Positions 41,241-51,416 of a stretch of 64,000 nt of DNA are shown one piece after another; positions within the stretch are counted from its first letter, which is position 1; each line of letters opens with the position of its first letter. Origin of the DNA: Azospirillum oleiclasticum (lineage in GTDB: Bacteria; Pseudomonadota; Alphaproteobacteria; Azospirillales; Azospirillaceae); assembly GCF_013423485.1 (NCBI RefSeq), contig NZ_JABFFR010000005.1, positions 62,001-126,000 on the forward strand. The letters are read 5' to 3'. Under the pieces are notes generated by a model, which saw nothing but the letters and a program-made list of their open reading frames with translations, searched no databases and was not told the origin of the DNA. The position numbers were made by a program, and so were the translations under genes.

Positions 41241-42437
41241 ATGCAGCGGACGCGCGTCTTCTTGGTCTTTTCGCTGGGCTTCTTCATATCCTACATATTC
41301 CGCGGTGTGAATCTCGCCCTGGCGCCCGACCTGATCGCGGCGCTGGGGCTGTCCGCGTCCGATCTCGGCTTGCTGACCAGCCTGTTCTTCGTCGCCTTCG
41401 CCGGCAGCCAGATCCCGCTGGGCATGCTGCTCGACCGGTTCGGCCCACGGCGGGTGGAGGCGGCGCTGTTGCTGGTGGCGGCGGCGGGGTCGGTGCTCTC
41501 GGCCCTGGCGACCGATCCGGCGACGCTGATGGCCGGGCGGCTGCTGGTCGGGATCGGCGTGTCCGCCTGCCTGATGGGGGCGTTGAAGGCGCTGCTGCTG
41601 TGGTTCCCGGTGGACCGGCTGCCGGTGGTCAATGGCGGGCTGTTCGCGCTGGGCGGGCTGGGGGCGGTGGCGGCCGCGGCCCCGGTGGAGTGGGCGCTGA
41701 CCGTCACCGACTGGCGCGGCGTGTTCCTGGGCATGGCGGCGGCGACGGTGGCGACGGCCGTCCTTCTGATGGCGCTGGTGCCGGAACGACAGGGGAACCA
41801 ACCGGACCAGGGCATCCGCGCGCAGCTCGCCGGACTCGCGCGCATCCTGCGCGATCCGTTCTTCTGGCGGCTGGCCCCGCCGACCATGGTGCAGCAGGGC
41901 ACCTTCCTGGCGGTGCAGGGGTTGTGGGCCGGACCCTACCTGATGGATGTGGAGGGGCTGGACCGGCAGGCGGCGGCCAACACGGTGTCGCTGGTCGGGC
42001 TGGCGATGGCCGCGGGTTTCGGGCTGACCGGCACCGCGGCGCGCGCCCTGTCGCTGCGCGGCGTGCCGCTGGCGATGACCAGTGCCGCGACCATGGCCGG
42101 GTTCCTGGTGATGCAGGTGGTGATCCTGTCCGGCCTGCCGCTGCCGCTGTGGCTGTCCTGGGCGCTCTACGGCTTCTTCGGGGCGAGCGGGGTGATCTCC
42201 TACGCCACGGTGACCGCGCAGTTCCCCCCTCACCTCTCCGGCCGGGCCAACACGGCGATGACGCTGACCATGTTCGGCTGGGCCTTCCTGACCCAGCTCG
42301 GCATCGGCGCGGTGCTGGACGCCGGCACGGCCGCGGGCTACGCCGCCGCCGACCTGCACCGCGGCGTCTGGGCGGTGCTGGCCGCCATCTTGGCCGCCAC
42401 GTTGCTCCCTCTGTTCGCCGTGGCACGCCGCGCTTGA
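41241..42437 (+). CDS. MFS transporter
   Basis: A 398-residue, 12-helix major facilitator protein. LLTSLFFVAFAGSQIPLGML with DRFGPRR is the cytoplasmic loop 2-3 signature, and related loops recur in the second half. It resembles the MFS protein at 60269-61528 over its whole length. ATG 41241 follows GGGAGGAAA. It stands alone between a terminator and parA; its TGA stop lies inside the first copy of a palindrome linked to parAB. Substrate unknown. Confidence 0.88.
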   Translation: MQRTRVFLVFSLGFFISYIFRGVNLALAPDLIAALGLSASDLGLLTSLFFVAFAGSQIPLGMLLDRFGPRRVEAALLLVAAAGSVLSALATDPATLMAGRLLVGIGVSACLMGALKALLLWFPVDRLPVVNGGLFALGGLGAVAAAAPVEWALTVTDWRGVFLGMAAATVATAVLLMALVPERQGNQPDQGIRAQLAGLARILRDPFFWRLAPPTMVQQGTFLAVQGLWAGPYLMDVEGLDRQAAANTVSLVGLAMAAGFGLTGTAARALSLRGVPLAMTSAATMAGFLVMQVVILSGLPLPLWLSWALYGFFGASGVISYATVTAQFPPHLSGRANTAMTLTMFGWAFLTQLGIGAVLDAGTAAGYAAADLHRGVWAVLAAILAATLLPLFAVARRA

Positions 42438-42477
42438 GAATTTTCAACCGGCCCCTGCCCGCTTGAAAATTCTCAAG
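42433..42477. repeat. two inverted copies of palindrome TTGARAATTYKCAA upstream of parA
   Basis: The 15-bp arms 42433-42447 and 42463-42477 are perfect complements (CTTGAGAATTTTCAA and TTGAAAATTCTCAAG) separated by 15 bases. Each arm is itself a near-palindrome. A third related copy follows parB (44482-44495). The position upstream of parA suits a partition-complex site or ParA operator. The first copy supplies the TGA stop of the MFS gene. Confidence 0.75.
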
Positions 42478-42618
42478 TCACCCGCCGCCCGGCCCCGTCT
42501 GTTGCCCGCGGGCCACCCACCATCAACAAAGCATCAACACGCTGTTGATCCGGGGTTGACCCGACCTCCCCTGCCCCGTAGCGTCCGCCGCAACGCAACG
42601 GGCAAAGCGGGGGGCTCA

Positions 42619-43653
42619 ATGGGTGCGACCATGGGCGGCGAGGATCTGAAGGCGCTGCGCGCGTCGCGTAAGCTCAGCCAGGACGGGCTCGCGAAGCTGC
42701 TGAACGAGCGGTTTCGCCGCTCCTACGACCGCGCCAAGGTGTCGAAGTGGGAGAACGGCGTCGACCGGGTGCCGGATGACGTCGCCGCCTTCCTGACGCC
42801 GGCCGATCCGGCGCCGGCGCCGGGCATCCCGACCGCCAACACCGGCCCGGCGACCGTGCTCTGCGTGGTCAACCAGAAGGGCGGCGTGTCGAAGACGGGC
42901 ACGGTGGTGAACCTCGCCTGGCTTCTGGCGCGCTCCGGCCACAAGGTGCTGGTGGTGGACTGCGACGCGCAGGGCTCCGCCACCATCCATCTCGGCCTCT
43001 ACCCGCCGGAGATGGAGCTGGAGGGGCGCACGCTGTTCCATGTGCTGCTGCGCAAGCGCCCGGTGCAGGAGGCGATCGTCAGCGCCTGCGACGGCATGAT
43101 CGACCTCGTGCCGTCGGGCATCTCGCTGGCCAAGGCGGACACCGAGATCTCCGCCATGCCGCATGGCGAGCTGCTGCTGAACAAGGTGCTGTCGGCGGTG
43201 CGCAGCGGCTACGACGTGATCCTGCTCGACTGCCCGCCGCATCTGGGCAAGATGACGACCTCGGCGCTCAGCGCGTCCAACAAGGTGCTGATCCCGTCCA
43301 ACGCGGAGATGCTGAGCATCATGGGCATCCCGGCGCTGCTGGAGAGCGTGGAGCAGGTGCAGACCATGGTGAACCCCGGCCTGTCCATCCTGGGCGTGCT
43401 CCCCACCCGCTTCGACGCGCGGCGCAGCCAGGACAAGGCGCGCATGCAGGACCTCGCCAACATGGCGGCGGAGAACCGGCTGCGGCTGTTCCAGCCCGTG
43501 CGCAACGCGGTGATCTATGTGGAGGGGGTCAACGCCGGCGTGCCGGCGCTGAAGCTCGACCCCAACGCGCCGGGTGTTGAGGCCTTCGTCGAGGTGATGG
43601 AGGCGCTGCTGGCCCCGGCAACCCCCAAGGCGGAGGCGACCCATGGCGCGTAA
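42619..43653 (+). CDS. parA: ParA-family partition ATPase with N-terminal helix-turn-helix
   Basis: The 344-residue protein has an XRE-like helix-turn-helix (residues about 8-60; LKALRASRKLSQDGLAKLLN, KVSKWENGVDRVP) fused to a ParA/Soj ATPase. The Walker A loop reads KGGVSKTG (Lys87, Lys92) rather than the usual KGGVGKT(T/S). Walker A' is VVDCDAQGSAT and Walker B is VILLDCPPHL. An N-terminal DNA-binding domain marks plasmid-type ParA proteins that repress their own operon. ATG 42619 was chosen; the frame is open upstream to 42463 but lacks a better start. It overlaps parB by 11 bases. The altered Walker A loop may affect ATP turnover. Confidence 0.9.
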   Translation: MGATMGGEDLKALRASRKLSQDGLAKLLNERFRRSYDRAKVSKWENGVDRVPDDVAAFLTPADPAPAPGIPTANTGPATVLCVVNQKGGVSKTGTVVNLAWLLARSGHKVLVVDCDAQGSATIHLGLYPPEMELEGRTLFHVLLRKRPVQEAIVSACDGMIDLVPSGISLAKADTEISAMPHGELLLNKVLSAVRSGYDVILLDCPPHLGKMTTSALSASNKVLIPSNAEMLSIMGIPALLESVEQVQTMVNPGLSILGVLPTRFDARRSQDKARMQDLANMAAENRLRLFQPVRNAVIYVEGVNAGVPALKLDPNAPGVEAFVEVMEALLAPATPKAEATHGA

Positions 43654-44485
43654 CCGGCCGCAAGGCAACACGTCGATGATCGCGCGGGCGTCCTCGCGCG
43701 CCGCGGAGCAGGTCCTGGCGGGGGAGGGCGGGCGCAAGCTGCGCGAGGTCCCGGTCGACCAGATCGTCCCCAACCCGCACCAGCCGCGCCGCCATTTCGA
43801 CGAGGGCGGGCTGGAACGGCTGGGCCAGTCCATCGCCGCCAAGGGGCTGATCCAGCCGATCAGCGTGTGGCAGGTGGGGCTCGACCGCTACCAGCTCATC
43901 GCCGGGGAGCGGCGCTGGCGGGCGTCCCGCATGGCCGGTCTGCCCACCGTCACCGCCATCGTCCGCAGCGAGCGCCCGGACGAGGCCACCGAGGCGCTGA
44001 TCGAGAACCTCGTCCGCGAGGATCTGGACGTGCTGGAGGAGGCGCACGCCATCGAGCGGCTGCTGGAGGAGCAGGGCGTGCAGCAGGACGAGCTGGCCGC
44101 CATGCTGGGCAAGGACCCGGCGGAGATCACCCGCTCCCGCAAGATCCTGCGCCTGCCCAAGGCGGTGCTGGAGGAGTACCGCGACCACCGCGCCATGGTC
44201 TCCCGCGCCCAGATGGTCGCCATTGCGGAGGCCGCGGACGTGGGCACCCAGATGCAGCTCTGGGGCATGGCGAAATCCGGCGTCAGCTCCACCGCCATCC
44301 GCGCCGCCCGCAAGGGCGGGGCAGGGGAGGGGGGTGCCGTCCCGGTGCCGGCGCTCACCCGCTCGCTGCGCTCGTTGGGAAAGCTGGTCGACGGGCTTCC
44401 GTCCGAACCGGTGCCGCTGGGGGAGGAGGAGCGGCGGCTGCTGGAGGCGGCGCGGGCGCGGATCGACTCGCTGCTGGGCGGTTGA
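43643..44485 (+). CDS. parB: ParB-family partition protein
   Basis: The 280-residue protein has a ParB/Srx-like N-terminal nuclease fold with box I (PNPHQPRRHFDEGGLERLGQ) and box II (LIAGERRWRASRMAG), now known to bind CTP. A helix-turn-helix domain (EEQGVQQDELAAMLGKDPAE, ITRSRKILRLP) follows, then a C-terminal dimerisation region after a Gly-rich linker. It starts inside the end of parA. Its TGA lies in the third palindrome copy. Together parA-parB point to a plasmid or chromid partition locus, although chromosomal copies also exist. Confidence 0.92.
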   Translation: MARNRPQGNTSMIARASSRAAEQVLAGEGGRKLREVPVDQIVPNPHQPRRHFDEGGLERLGQSIAAKGLIQPISVWQVGLDRYQLIAGERRWRASRMAGLPTVTAIVRSERPDEATEALIENLVREDLDVLEEAHAIERLLEEQGVQQDELAAMLGKDPAEITRSRKILRLPKAVLEEYRDHRAMVSRAQMVAIAEAADVGTQMQLWGMAKSGVSSTAIRAARKGGAGEGGAVPVPALTRSLRSLGKLVDGLPSEPVPLGEEERRLLEAARARIDSLLGG

Positions 44486-44495
44486 GAATTCGCAA
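44482..44495. repeat. third copy of the par-linked palindrome
   Basis: TTGAGAATTCGCAA matches the upstream pair (TTGAGAATTTTCAA) at 12 of 14 positions and keeps the same symmetry. It overlaps the parB stop codon. With the two copies before parA, it brackets the partition operon. Confidence 0.65.
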
Positions 44496-44504
44496 CTGGC
44501 CATC

Positions 44505-44521
44505 GTTGCAGTTCATGCAAC
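44505..44521. promoter_or_regulatory. inverted repeat upstream of the pirin gene
   Basis: GTTGCA (44505-44510) and TGCAAC (44516-44521) pair around a 5-base spacer, about 95 bp before the pirin start. It may be an operator for the pirin promoter. No regulator is next to it. Confidence 0.4.
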
Positions 44522-44614
44522 AATCTGATCCAACAAGGCCGGATTGTGCCGAACCCTGATCGGCCGCATCTTCTCCCCCAGACGCGGACCACCGCAAACC
44601 AGGGAGATACGGAG

Positions 44615-45313
44615 ATGATCACGGTTCGGCATCGCGACAATCGCGGCGTGGTGGAGATGGGCTGGCTGAGCAGCCGGCATTCCTTCTCCTTCGGCCACTA
44701 CTACGACCCGGCGCACATGGGCTTCCGGGCGCTGAGGGTAATCAACGAGGACCGGGTGATCCCCGGTGCCGGCTTCCCTACCCACCCCCATCGGGACATG
44801 GAGATCGTCTCCTATGTGCTCGACGGCGGGCTGGCGCACAAGGACACGCTCGGCACCAGCTCGACCATCCGGCCGGGCGACGTGCAGCGCATGAGTGCCG
44901 GCACCGGCATCCGCCACAGCGAGTACAACTCCTCCGCCGAGGCCCCCGTCCACTTCCTGCAGATCTGGATCCTGCCGGAACGTGAGGGGATGCCCGCCGG
45001 TTACGAGCAGAAGACCTTCTCCGAGGAGGAGAAGCGCGGTCGGCTGCGGCTGGTCGGCTCGCGCGACGGCCGGGACGGCAGCGTCACCATCCACCAGGAC
45101 GTGGACCTCTACGCCACGCTGCTGGAGGAGGGCGACGCGGTGACCCACAGCCTGAACCCGGACCGCCACGCCTGGGTGCAGGTGGCGCGCGGCACCGCCT
45201 CGCTGAACGGCATCGAGCTGCGCGCCGGCGACGGCGCGGCGGTCAGCAAGGAGACGGCGCTGACCATCGCCAGCAGCACCGGCGCCGAGGTGCTTCTGTT
45301 CGATCTGGCGTAG
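44615..45313 (+). CDS. pirin family protein
   Basis: The 232-residue bicupin protein has typical pirin wording: RHSFSFGHYYDPAHMGFRAL, PGAGFPTHPHRDMEIVSYVL (metal-binding histidines), MSAGTGIRHSEYN and VHFLQIWILPE. It is close to E. coli YhhW, which oxidises quercetin, but pirins also act as regulators and the role here is open. ATG 44615 has GGAG just upstream. It lies between parB and the peptide-transporter genes and appears to be a single-gene unit. Confidence 0.9.
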   Translation: MITVRHRDNRGVVEMGWLSSRHSFSFGHYYDPAHMGFRALRVINEDRVIPGAGFPTHPHRDMEIVSYVLDGGLAHKDTLGTSSTIRPGDVQRMSAGTGIRHSEYNSSAEAPVHFLQIWILPEREGMPAGYEQKTFSEEEKRGRLRLVGSRDGRDGSVTIHQDVDLYATLLEEGDAVTHSLNPDRHAWVQVARGTASLNGIELRAGDGAAVSKETALTIASSTGAEVLLFDLA

Positions 45314-45420
45314 TTTTCTGTCCACCCCGCGATCAGCAGGTGCGGAGCACGAAAAATCCGTTATGCTGATCGTCGGGGCAGGAAGCGATTGCGCGGGTCT
45401 GCCCCCGTCCCTATAGTGGG

Positions 45421-45440
45421 ACCGCTGATATGTTAGCGGT
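45421..45440. promoter_or_regulatory. inverted repeat upstream of the ABC transporter-malonate decarboxylase series
   Basis: ACCGCT (45421-45426) and AGCGGT (45435-45440) pair around GATATGTT, about 100 bp before the first gene of the long operon. It follows a TATAGTGG stretch at 45411-45418 that could be part of a -10 element. The 225-bp gap 45314-45538 has no gene and must contain the promoter. Confidence 0.5.
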
Positions 45441-45538
45441 ATTTCTATGGGGCGGGGCACTCGCGACACAGGATCGGGATCAACCCGGCCACCTCCTCCC
45501 CCCGATAGGGACGATTGGAAGCGGAGAGGGAGGAGAGC

Positions 45539-47659
45539 ATGAGGGCGCAGTCGGACGCCGTCCGATCCGGGGCAGGCCGATCCGGAGCAGGGCAGGGCGG
45601 CACCCGTGCCCCCACGCCGAATGCCCCGAATCTGGACGCGGCCGGGGCGTTGCTGTCGGTGCGCGACCTGCACGTCCATTTCGTCACCTCGCGCGGGGTG
45701 GTGAAGGCGGTGGACGGCGTCAGCTACGACGTGAAGCCGGGCGAGATGGTGGCGATCGTCGGCGAATCCGGCTGCGGCAAGTCGGTCACCTCGCTGACCG
45801 TCATGCGGCTGCTCGCCAAGCCCGCCGGCCGCATCGTCGGCGGCAGCATCCAGTTCGACGGGCGCGACCTCGTGACCCTGCCGGAACCGGAGATGCGGGA
45901 GCTGCGCGGCCGCGACGTCGCGATGATCTTCCAGGAGCCGATGACCTCGCTCAACCCGGTGCTGCCCATCGGGTTGCAGATCATGGAGCCGTTGTTCGTC
46001 CATCTGAAGATGGACAAGGCGACGGCGCGCGCGCGGGCGCGGGAGTTGCTGGAGCTGGTCGGCATCCCCGACGCCGAACGCCGGCTGGACATGCACCCGC
46101 ACGAGTTCTCCGGCGGCATGCGCCAGCGGGTGATGATCGCCATCGGGCTGGCCTGCAACCCAAAGCTGCTGATCGCCGACGAGCCGACGACCGCGCTCGA
46201 CGTCACCATCCAGGCGCAGATCCTGGAGCTGATGAAGGATCTGTCGAGCCGGCTGGGCATCGCCATGGTGGTGATCACCCACAACCTCGGCATCGTCGCC
46301 CGCTACGCCGACCGGGTGAACGTGATGTACGCCGGCCGCATCGTCGAGCACGGCACGGCGGAGGAGGTGTTCTCGCGCCCCCGCCACCCCTACACGATGG
46401 GGCTGCTGCGCGCGGTGCCGCGGCTGGACAAGCCGCGCGACGCCCGGCTCTACACCATCGAGGGCATGCCGCCCAACCTGATGAACCCGCCGACCGGCTG
46501 CCGCTTCGCCGAGCGCTGCGAGCACCGCATCGACGCCTGCGTGCAGTACCCGGCCGTCGTCGATGTCGGCCGCGGCCATACGGCGGCCTGCCACCGCGCC
46601 GCCGAGTTCGAGGCGGCCGACCGCGGCCATCCCAACCTGCGGCTGGTGCGCAACGACCAGCCGACGCCCCGCCCGCACCACGACGATCCCATCCTGAACG
46701 TCGCCGGCCTGTCCAAGCATTTCCACCTCAGCCGCCGCACCGGCCTGTTCGGGCGGGAGAAGGTGGTGGTGAAGGCGGTGGACGACGTGTCCTTCAACGT
46801 CCAGCGCGGCGAGACGCTGGGGCTGGTCGGTGAGTCCGGCTGCGGCAAGACCACGCTGGGCCGGCTGATCCTGCGGCTGGAGGACCCCACCAGCGGCAGC
46901 ATCCAGTTCGACGGCCGCGACCTCGGCAGCGCCACCCCGTCGGAGATGCGGGCGTTGCGCCAGAAGATCCAGGTGATCTTCCAGGACCCCTTCAGCTCCC
47001 TCAATCCCCGCATGACCATCGGCCAGATCATCGCCGAGCCGCTGTCGGTCTACCGGCTGGAGCCGAACGCCCGCGCGGTGCGCGATCGGGTGGCGGAGCT
47101 GCTGTCGCAGGTCGGCCTCCACCCCTACATGTCCGAGCGTTACCCGCACGAGCTGTCGGGCGGCCAGCGCCAGCGCGTCGGCATCGCCCGCGCGCTCGCC
47201 ATGAAGCCGTCGCTGATCGTCTGCGACGAGCCGGTCTCGGCGCTCGACGTCTCGATCCAGGGCCAGATCATCAACCTGCTTGAAGATTTGCAAGAGCGGC
47301 TGGGGCTGACCTACCTGTTCATCGCCCACGATCTGGCCGTCGTCCGCCACATCTCCCGCCGCGTGGTGGTGATGTATCTGGGCCGGGTGATGGAGATCGC
47401 CGACCGCGACGAGCTGTACGCCCACCCCGCCCACCCCTACACCCAGGCGCTGCTCGCCGCCGCCCCGGTGCCGGACGTGGTGGTGGAGCGGGCCCGCGCC
47501 AGCCGGCCGCTGCAGGGCGAGCTTCCCAGCCCCCTCAACCCGCCCAGCGGCTGCGTCTTCCGGACCCGTTGCCCCAAGGCGACCAAGGCCTGCGCGGAGG
47601 TGGTGCCGCCGCCCGTCGAACTGCGGCCAGGGCATCTGGCGGCCTGCATCCATCTGTGA
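45539..47659 (+). CDS. oligopeptide-type ABC transporter double ATPase (DppD-DppF fusion)
   Basis: The 706-residue protein has two complete ABC domains: Walker [12 protein letters not shown] with LSGG-type signature [14 protein letters not shown] and Walker [16 protein letters not shown], then [26 protein letters not shown] and [15 protein letters not shown]. Each ends with the cysteine-rich oligopeptide-ATPase tail ([30 protein letters not shown]) that often binds iron-sulphur. The layout is that of GsiA or YejF. ATG 45539 follows GGAGGAGAG. It is the first gene of a plus-strand series including binding protein, two permeases and mdc genes. Confidence 0.92.
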   Translation: MRAQSDAVRSGAGRSGAGQGGTRAPTPNAPNLDAAGALLSVRDLHVHFVTSRGVVKAVDGVSYDVKPGEMVAIVGESGCGKSVTSLTVMRLLAKPAGRIVGGSIQFDGRDLVTLPEPEMRELRGRDVAMIFQEPMTSLNPVLPIGLQIMEPLFVHLKMDKATARARARELLELVGIPDAERRLDMHPHEFSGGMRQRVMIAIGLACNPKLLIADEPTTALDVTIQAQILELMKDLSSRLGIAMVVITHNLGIVARYADRVNVMYAGRIVEHGTAEEVFSRPRHPYTMGLLRAVPRLDKPRDARLYTIEGMPPNLMNPPTGCRFAERCEHRIDACVQYPAVVDVGRGHTAACHRAAEFEAADRGHPNLRLVRNDQPTPRPHHDDPILNVAGLSKHFHLSRRTGLFGREKVVVKAVDDVSFNVQRGETLGLVGESGCGKTTLGRLILRLEDPTSGSIQFDGRDLGSATPSEMRALRQKIQVIFQDPFSSLNPRMTIGQIIAEPLSVYRLEPNARAVRDRVAELLSQVGLHPYMSERYPHELSGGQRQRVGIARALAMKPSLIVCDEPVSALDVSIQGQIINLLEDLQERLGLTYLFIAHDLAVVRHISRRVVVMYLGRVMEIADRDELYAHPAHPYTQALLAAAPVPDVVVERARASRPLQGELPSPLNPPSGCVFRTRCPKATKACAEVVPPPVELRPGHLAACIHL

Positions 47660-47778
47660 GGAGGGGAGGGGGGTGCCAACCACTGGTCGCGTCCGGCCCC
47701 CACCCGTCAACGAACGACCACCGCGACGCCTCAACCGGCCTGAAGAGCCGGCGTCGCCGAACAGAGGAGGAAACGGAG

Positions 47779-49389
47779 TTGGGTATCCTGCATCGCACCG
47801 GGCGCCTTGCCGCACTCGCCACAACCGGATTGGCCACCACGGCCCTGACCTTGGGCCTGGCAACCGCCGCCGGGGCGGCGGAGACGCCGCGTAGGGGGGG
47901 CACGCTGACCTTCGCGGTCACGGCGGAGCCGCCGAACTACGACTGCCACGCCAACACTTCCTTCGCCTTCATCCACCCGGTGGCGCCGCATTATTCGCTG
48001 CTGCTGAAGTTCGATCCGGCGAACTACCCGAAGATCACCGGCGATCTGGCGGAGTCCTGGACGGTGTCGGACGATGGGCTGACCTTCACCTTCAAGCTGC
48101 ACCCCAACGTCAAGTTCCACGACGGCAGCGCGCTGACCGCGCGCGACGTGAAGGCCAGCTACGAGCGCATCATCAACCCGCCCAAGGGCGTGGTCTCCGC
48201 CCGTCAGGCCACCTTCGACGCGGTCGCGTCGGTGGAGACGCCGGACCCGCAGACGGTGGTGTTCAAGCTGAAGGGCGCCGACGCGTCCTTCCTCGCCAAC
48301 CTCGCCTCGCCCTGGAACTGCGTCTACAGCGCCGACAAGCTGGCGGCGGACCCCAAATTCCCCGAGAAGAACGTGATGGGCAGCGGCCCCTTCAAGTTCG
48401 GGGAGCATGTCTCCGGCTCGCACTGGACCGGGCAGCGCTTCGACGGCTATTTCCGCCAGGGCGAACCCTATCTGGACGGGTTCCGCGCCGTCTTCATGTC
48501 GTCGAGCGCCGTCACCAACGCCTTGCAGGGCGGGCAGGTGCAGGCGGAGTTCCGCGGGCTGGCCCCGGCCGACCGCGACCGGGTGAAGAACGGCGCCGGC
48601 GACAAGGTGCAGGTGCACGAGGCGCCGTGGCTGGCCAGCCTGATCCTGGTCTTCAACGCCAAGAAGAAGCCCTTCGACGACCCGCGGGTGCGGCGCGCCC
48701 TGTCGCTCGCCATCGACCGCTGGCAGGCGTCGACGGCGCTGGCGAAGATCTCCATCCTCGGGCCGGTCGGCGGCATCCTGCGGCCGGGCTACGAGCTGGC
48801 CGCCAGCGAGGCCGAGCTGACCAAGATGCCGGGCTTCGGCAAGGACATCAAGGCGGCCCGCGACGAGGCGATGCTCCTGCTGCGCGAGGCCGGGGTCACC
48901 GGGCTGACGGTCAACCTCACCAACCGCAACGTCAACATGCCCTACACCATCGGCGGCGTGTACGTCATCGACCAGCTCCGCCAGATCGGCGTGACGGTGA
49001 AGCACGAGCAGTTGGAAACCAAGCTGTGGCAGTCCGCCATGTCCAGCGGCAACTACGACATGGCGATCGACTTCACCGGCGACTTCATGGACGACCCGAG
49101 CCTGAACCTGACCAAGTACCTGTCCACCGAGATCTCGCCGGTGAACTACTCCGGCCAGGCGGACCCGCTGCTGGACAAGCTCTATGCCCAGCAGCGCGGC
49201 GAGACCGACAAGGCCAAGCGCGCCCAGCTCGTGCGCGAGTTCGAGCGCCGCGCCATGGAGCAGGCCTACGTCGTGCCGATCCTGTGGTGGAACCGCTCGG
49301 TCGTGCTGTCCACCGACGTGAAGGGCTGGGAGATGACCCCCAGCCACTACCTGAACCAGGACCTCGCCGACGTCTGGCTGGCGAAGTGA
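47779..49389 (+). CDS. oligopeptide-type ABC transporter substrate-binding protein (SBP_bac_5)
   Basis: The 536-residue periplasmic receptor has a signal peptide (about residues 1-34, ending AGAAE). The family stretch LAESWTVSDDGLTFTFKLHP and HDGSALTARDVKASYERI is diagnostic of DppA/OppA-type proteins. The start is TTG at 47779 with AGGAGG eight bases upstream; no ATG or GTG fits the signal peptide. The pocket cannot be read for ligand. By position next to malonate decarboxylase, a malonyl-containing or dicarboxylic compound is possible, as are peptides. Confidence 0.88.
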   Translation: MGILHRTGRLAALATTGLATTALTLGLATAAGAAETPRRGGTLTFAVTAEPPNYDCHANTSFAFIHPVAPHYSLLLKFDPANYPKITGDLAESWTVSDDGLTFTFKLHPNVKFHDGSALTARDVKASYERIINPPKGVVSARQATFDAVASVETPDPQTVVFKLKGADASFLANLASPWNCVYSADKLAADPKFPEKNVMGSGPFKFGEHVSGSHWTGQRFDGYFRQGEPYLDGFRAVFMSSSAVTNALQGGQVQAEFRGLAPADRDRVKNGAGDKVQVHEAPWLASLILVFNAKKKPFDDPRVRRALSLAIDRWQASTALAKISILGPVGGILRPGYELAASEAELTKMPGFGKDIKAARDEAMLLLREAGVTGLTVNLTNRNVNMPYTIGGVYVIDQLRQIGVTVKHEQLETKLWQSAMSSGNYDMAIDFTGDFMDDPSLNLTKYLSTEISPVNYSGQADPLLDKLYAQQRGETDKAKRAQLVREFERRAMEQAYVVPILWWNRSVVLSTDVKGWEMTPSHYLNQDLADVWLAK

Positions 49390-49400
49390 TGTGGTCGGCA

Positions 49401-49427
49401 AGCCCTCTCCCCGCCGGGGAGAGGGCT
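49401..49427 (+). promoter_or_regulatory. perfect 12-bp hairpin between binding-protein and permease genes
   Basis: AGCCCTCTCCCC (49401-49412) and GGGGAGAGGGCT (49416-49427) are exact complements around GCC. A wider pairing also exists between 49423-49438 and 49501-49516 (one mismatch over 16 bases), so the whole 167-bp gap can fold into nested stems. It is the third case in this window of a strong palindrome following a binding-protein gene. Confidence 0.7.
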
Positions 49428-49556
49428 GGGTGAGGGGGAAACGCCGCCACCGGTTTCCCTCTCGGTCAACAGAGTCTTGTCCGGCCATCCGGCCGTAATG
49501 CCCCCTCACCCTGCCCTCTCCCCCGGGGGGAAAGGGTTCAAACCAGGGACCACGCC

Positions 49557-50509
<953 letters not shown>

Positions 50510-50513
<4 letters not shown>

Positions 50514-51403
50514 CCACCGTCACCGGTCCAATCCCCTACCGCATTCCGAAGCGGCGCGGCCCCGTCCTCACCTTCATCGTCCAGCAGCCGCTGGGCGCCA
50601 TCGGGCTTGTCGCCATCGTCGCCATGGTGCTGGCGTCGGTCTTCGCGGAGGTGGTGGCCCCCTACGACCCGCTGGAGGTCAACTACGCCGCCATCCTGGC
50701 GGCACCGTCGGCGGATTACTGGTTCGGCACCGACGCCTTCGGGCGGGACATCCTGTCCCGCGTGATCTACGGCGCGCGCACCGCGCTGGCCGTCGGCGTG
50801 CTGTCGTCGCTGATCGGCTGCGTTCTCGGCACGCTGCTGGGCACCGCGTCGGCCTATTTCGGGAGCACCACCGATCTGGTGATCCAGCGCTTCGTCGACA
50901 TCATGCTGGCCTTTCCCATCGTGGTGCTGGCGCTGGTGGTGGTGGCCGCACTCGGCAAGAACGTGATCGGCGGCATCGACGTGAACCTGATCATCGCCAT
51001 CTCCATCCCGATCGTGCCGAAGGTGGCGCGGGTGGCGCGCTCCGCCGCGCTGTCGGTGCGGCAGATGCCCTACATCGACGCGGCACGGGCGGCCGGCTTC
51101 TCGCACAGCCGCATCGTGATGCGGCACATGATCCCCAACATCATGGCCCCGGTGCTGATCCTGTTCACCGCCTTCATCGCGCAGGCGATCCTGCTGGAGG
51201 CGTCGCTGTCCTTCCTGGGGTTGGGCGTCACCGAGCCGACGGCGGCCTGGGGGCTGATGCTGTCCGGCAATTCCGCCGATTTCTACGAGCAGGCGCCGTG
51301 GGTGATCATCTTCCCCGGTCTGGCGATCAGCTTCGCCGTCTTCGCCTTCAACCTGTTCGGTGACAGCCTGCGCGACTGGCTCGACCCGAAGCTCAAGATC
51401 TGA
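50510..51403 (+). CDS. oligopeptide-type ABC transporter permease (DppC type)
   Basis: A 297-residue membrane protein with an N-terminal cytoplasmic stretch, FGTDAFGRDILSRVIYGART (a DppC/OppC signature), the EAA loop YIDAARAAGFSHSRIVMRHM and the end motif SFLGLGVTEPTAAWGLML. Its stop is 13 bp before the mdcA start, so the malonate decarboxylase genes are likely in the same transcript. Confidence 0.92.
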
Positions 51404-51416
51404 CGAGGGATTGCGC

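Noticed and set aside
47281..47295. TTGAAGATTTGCAA as a further par-type palindrome
   Set aside because: It lies inside the ABC ATPase coding sequence, has weaker symmetry than the three copies at parAB, and encodes a conserved part of the protein.
44513..47863. 1116-residue minus-strand frame over pirin and ABC ATPase genes
   Set aside because: Same antisense-shadow composition, and it crosses three real genes.
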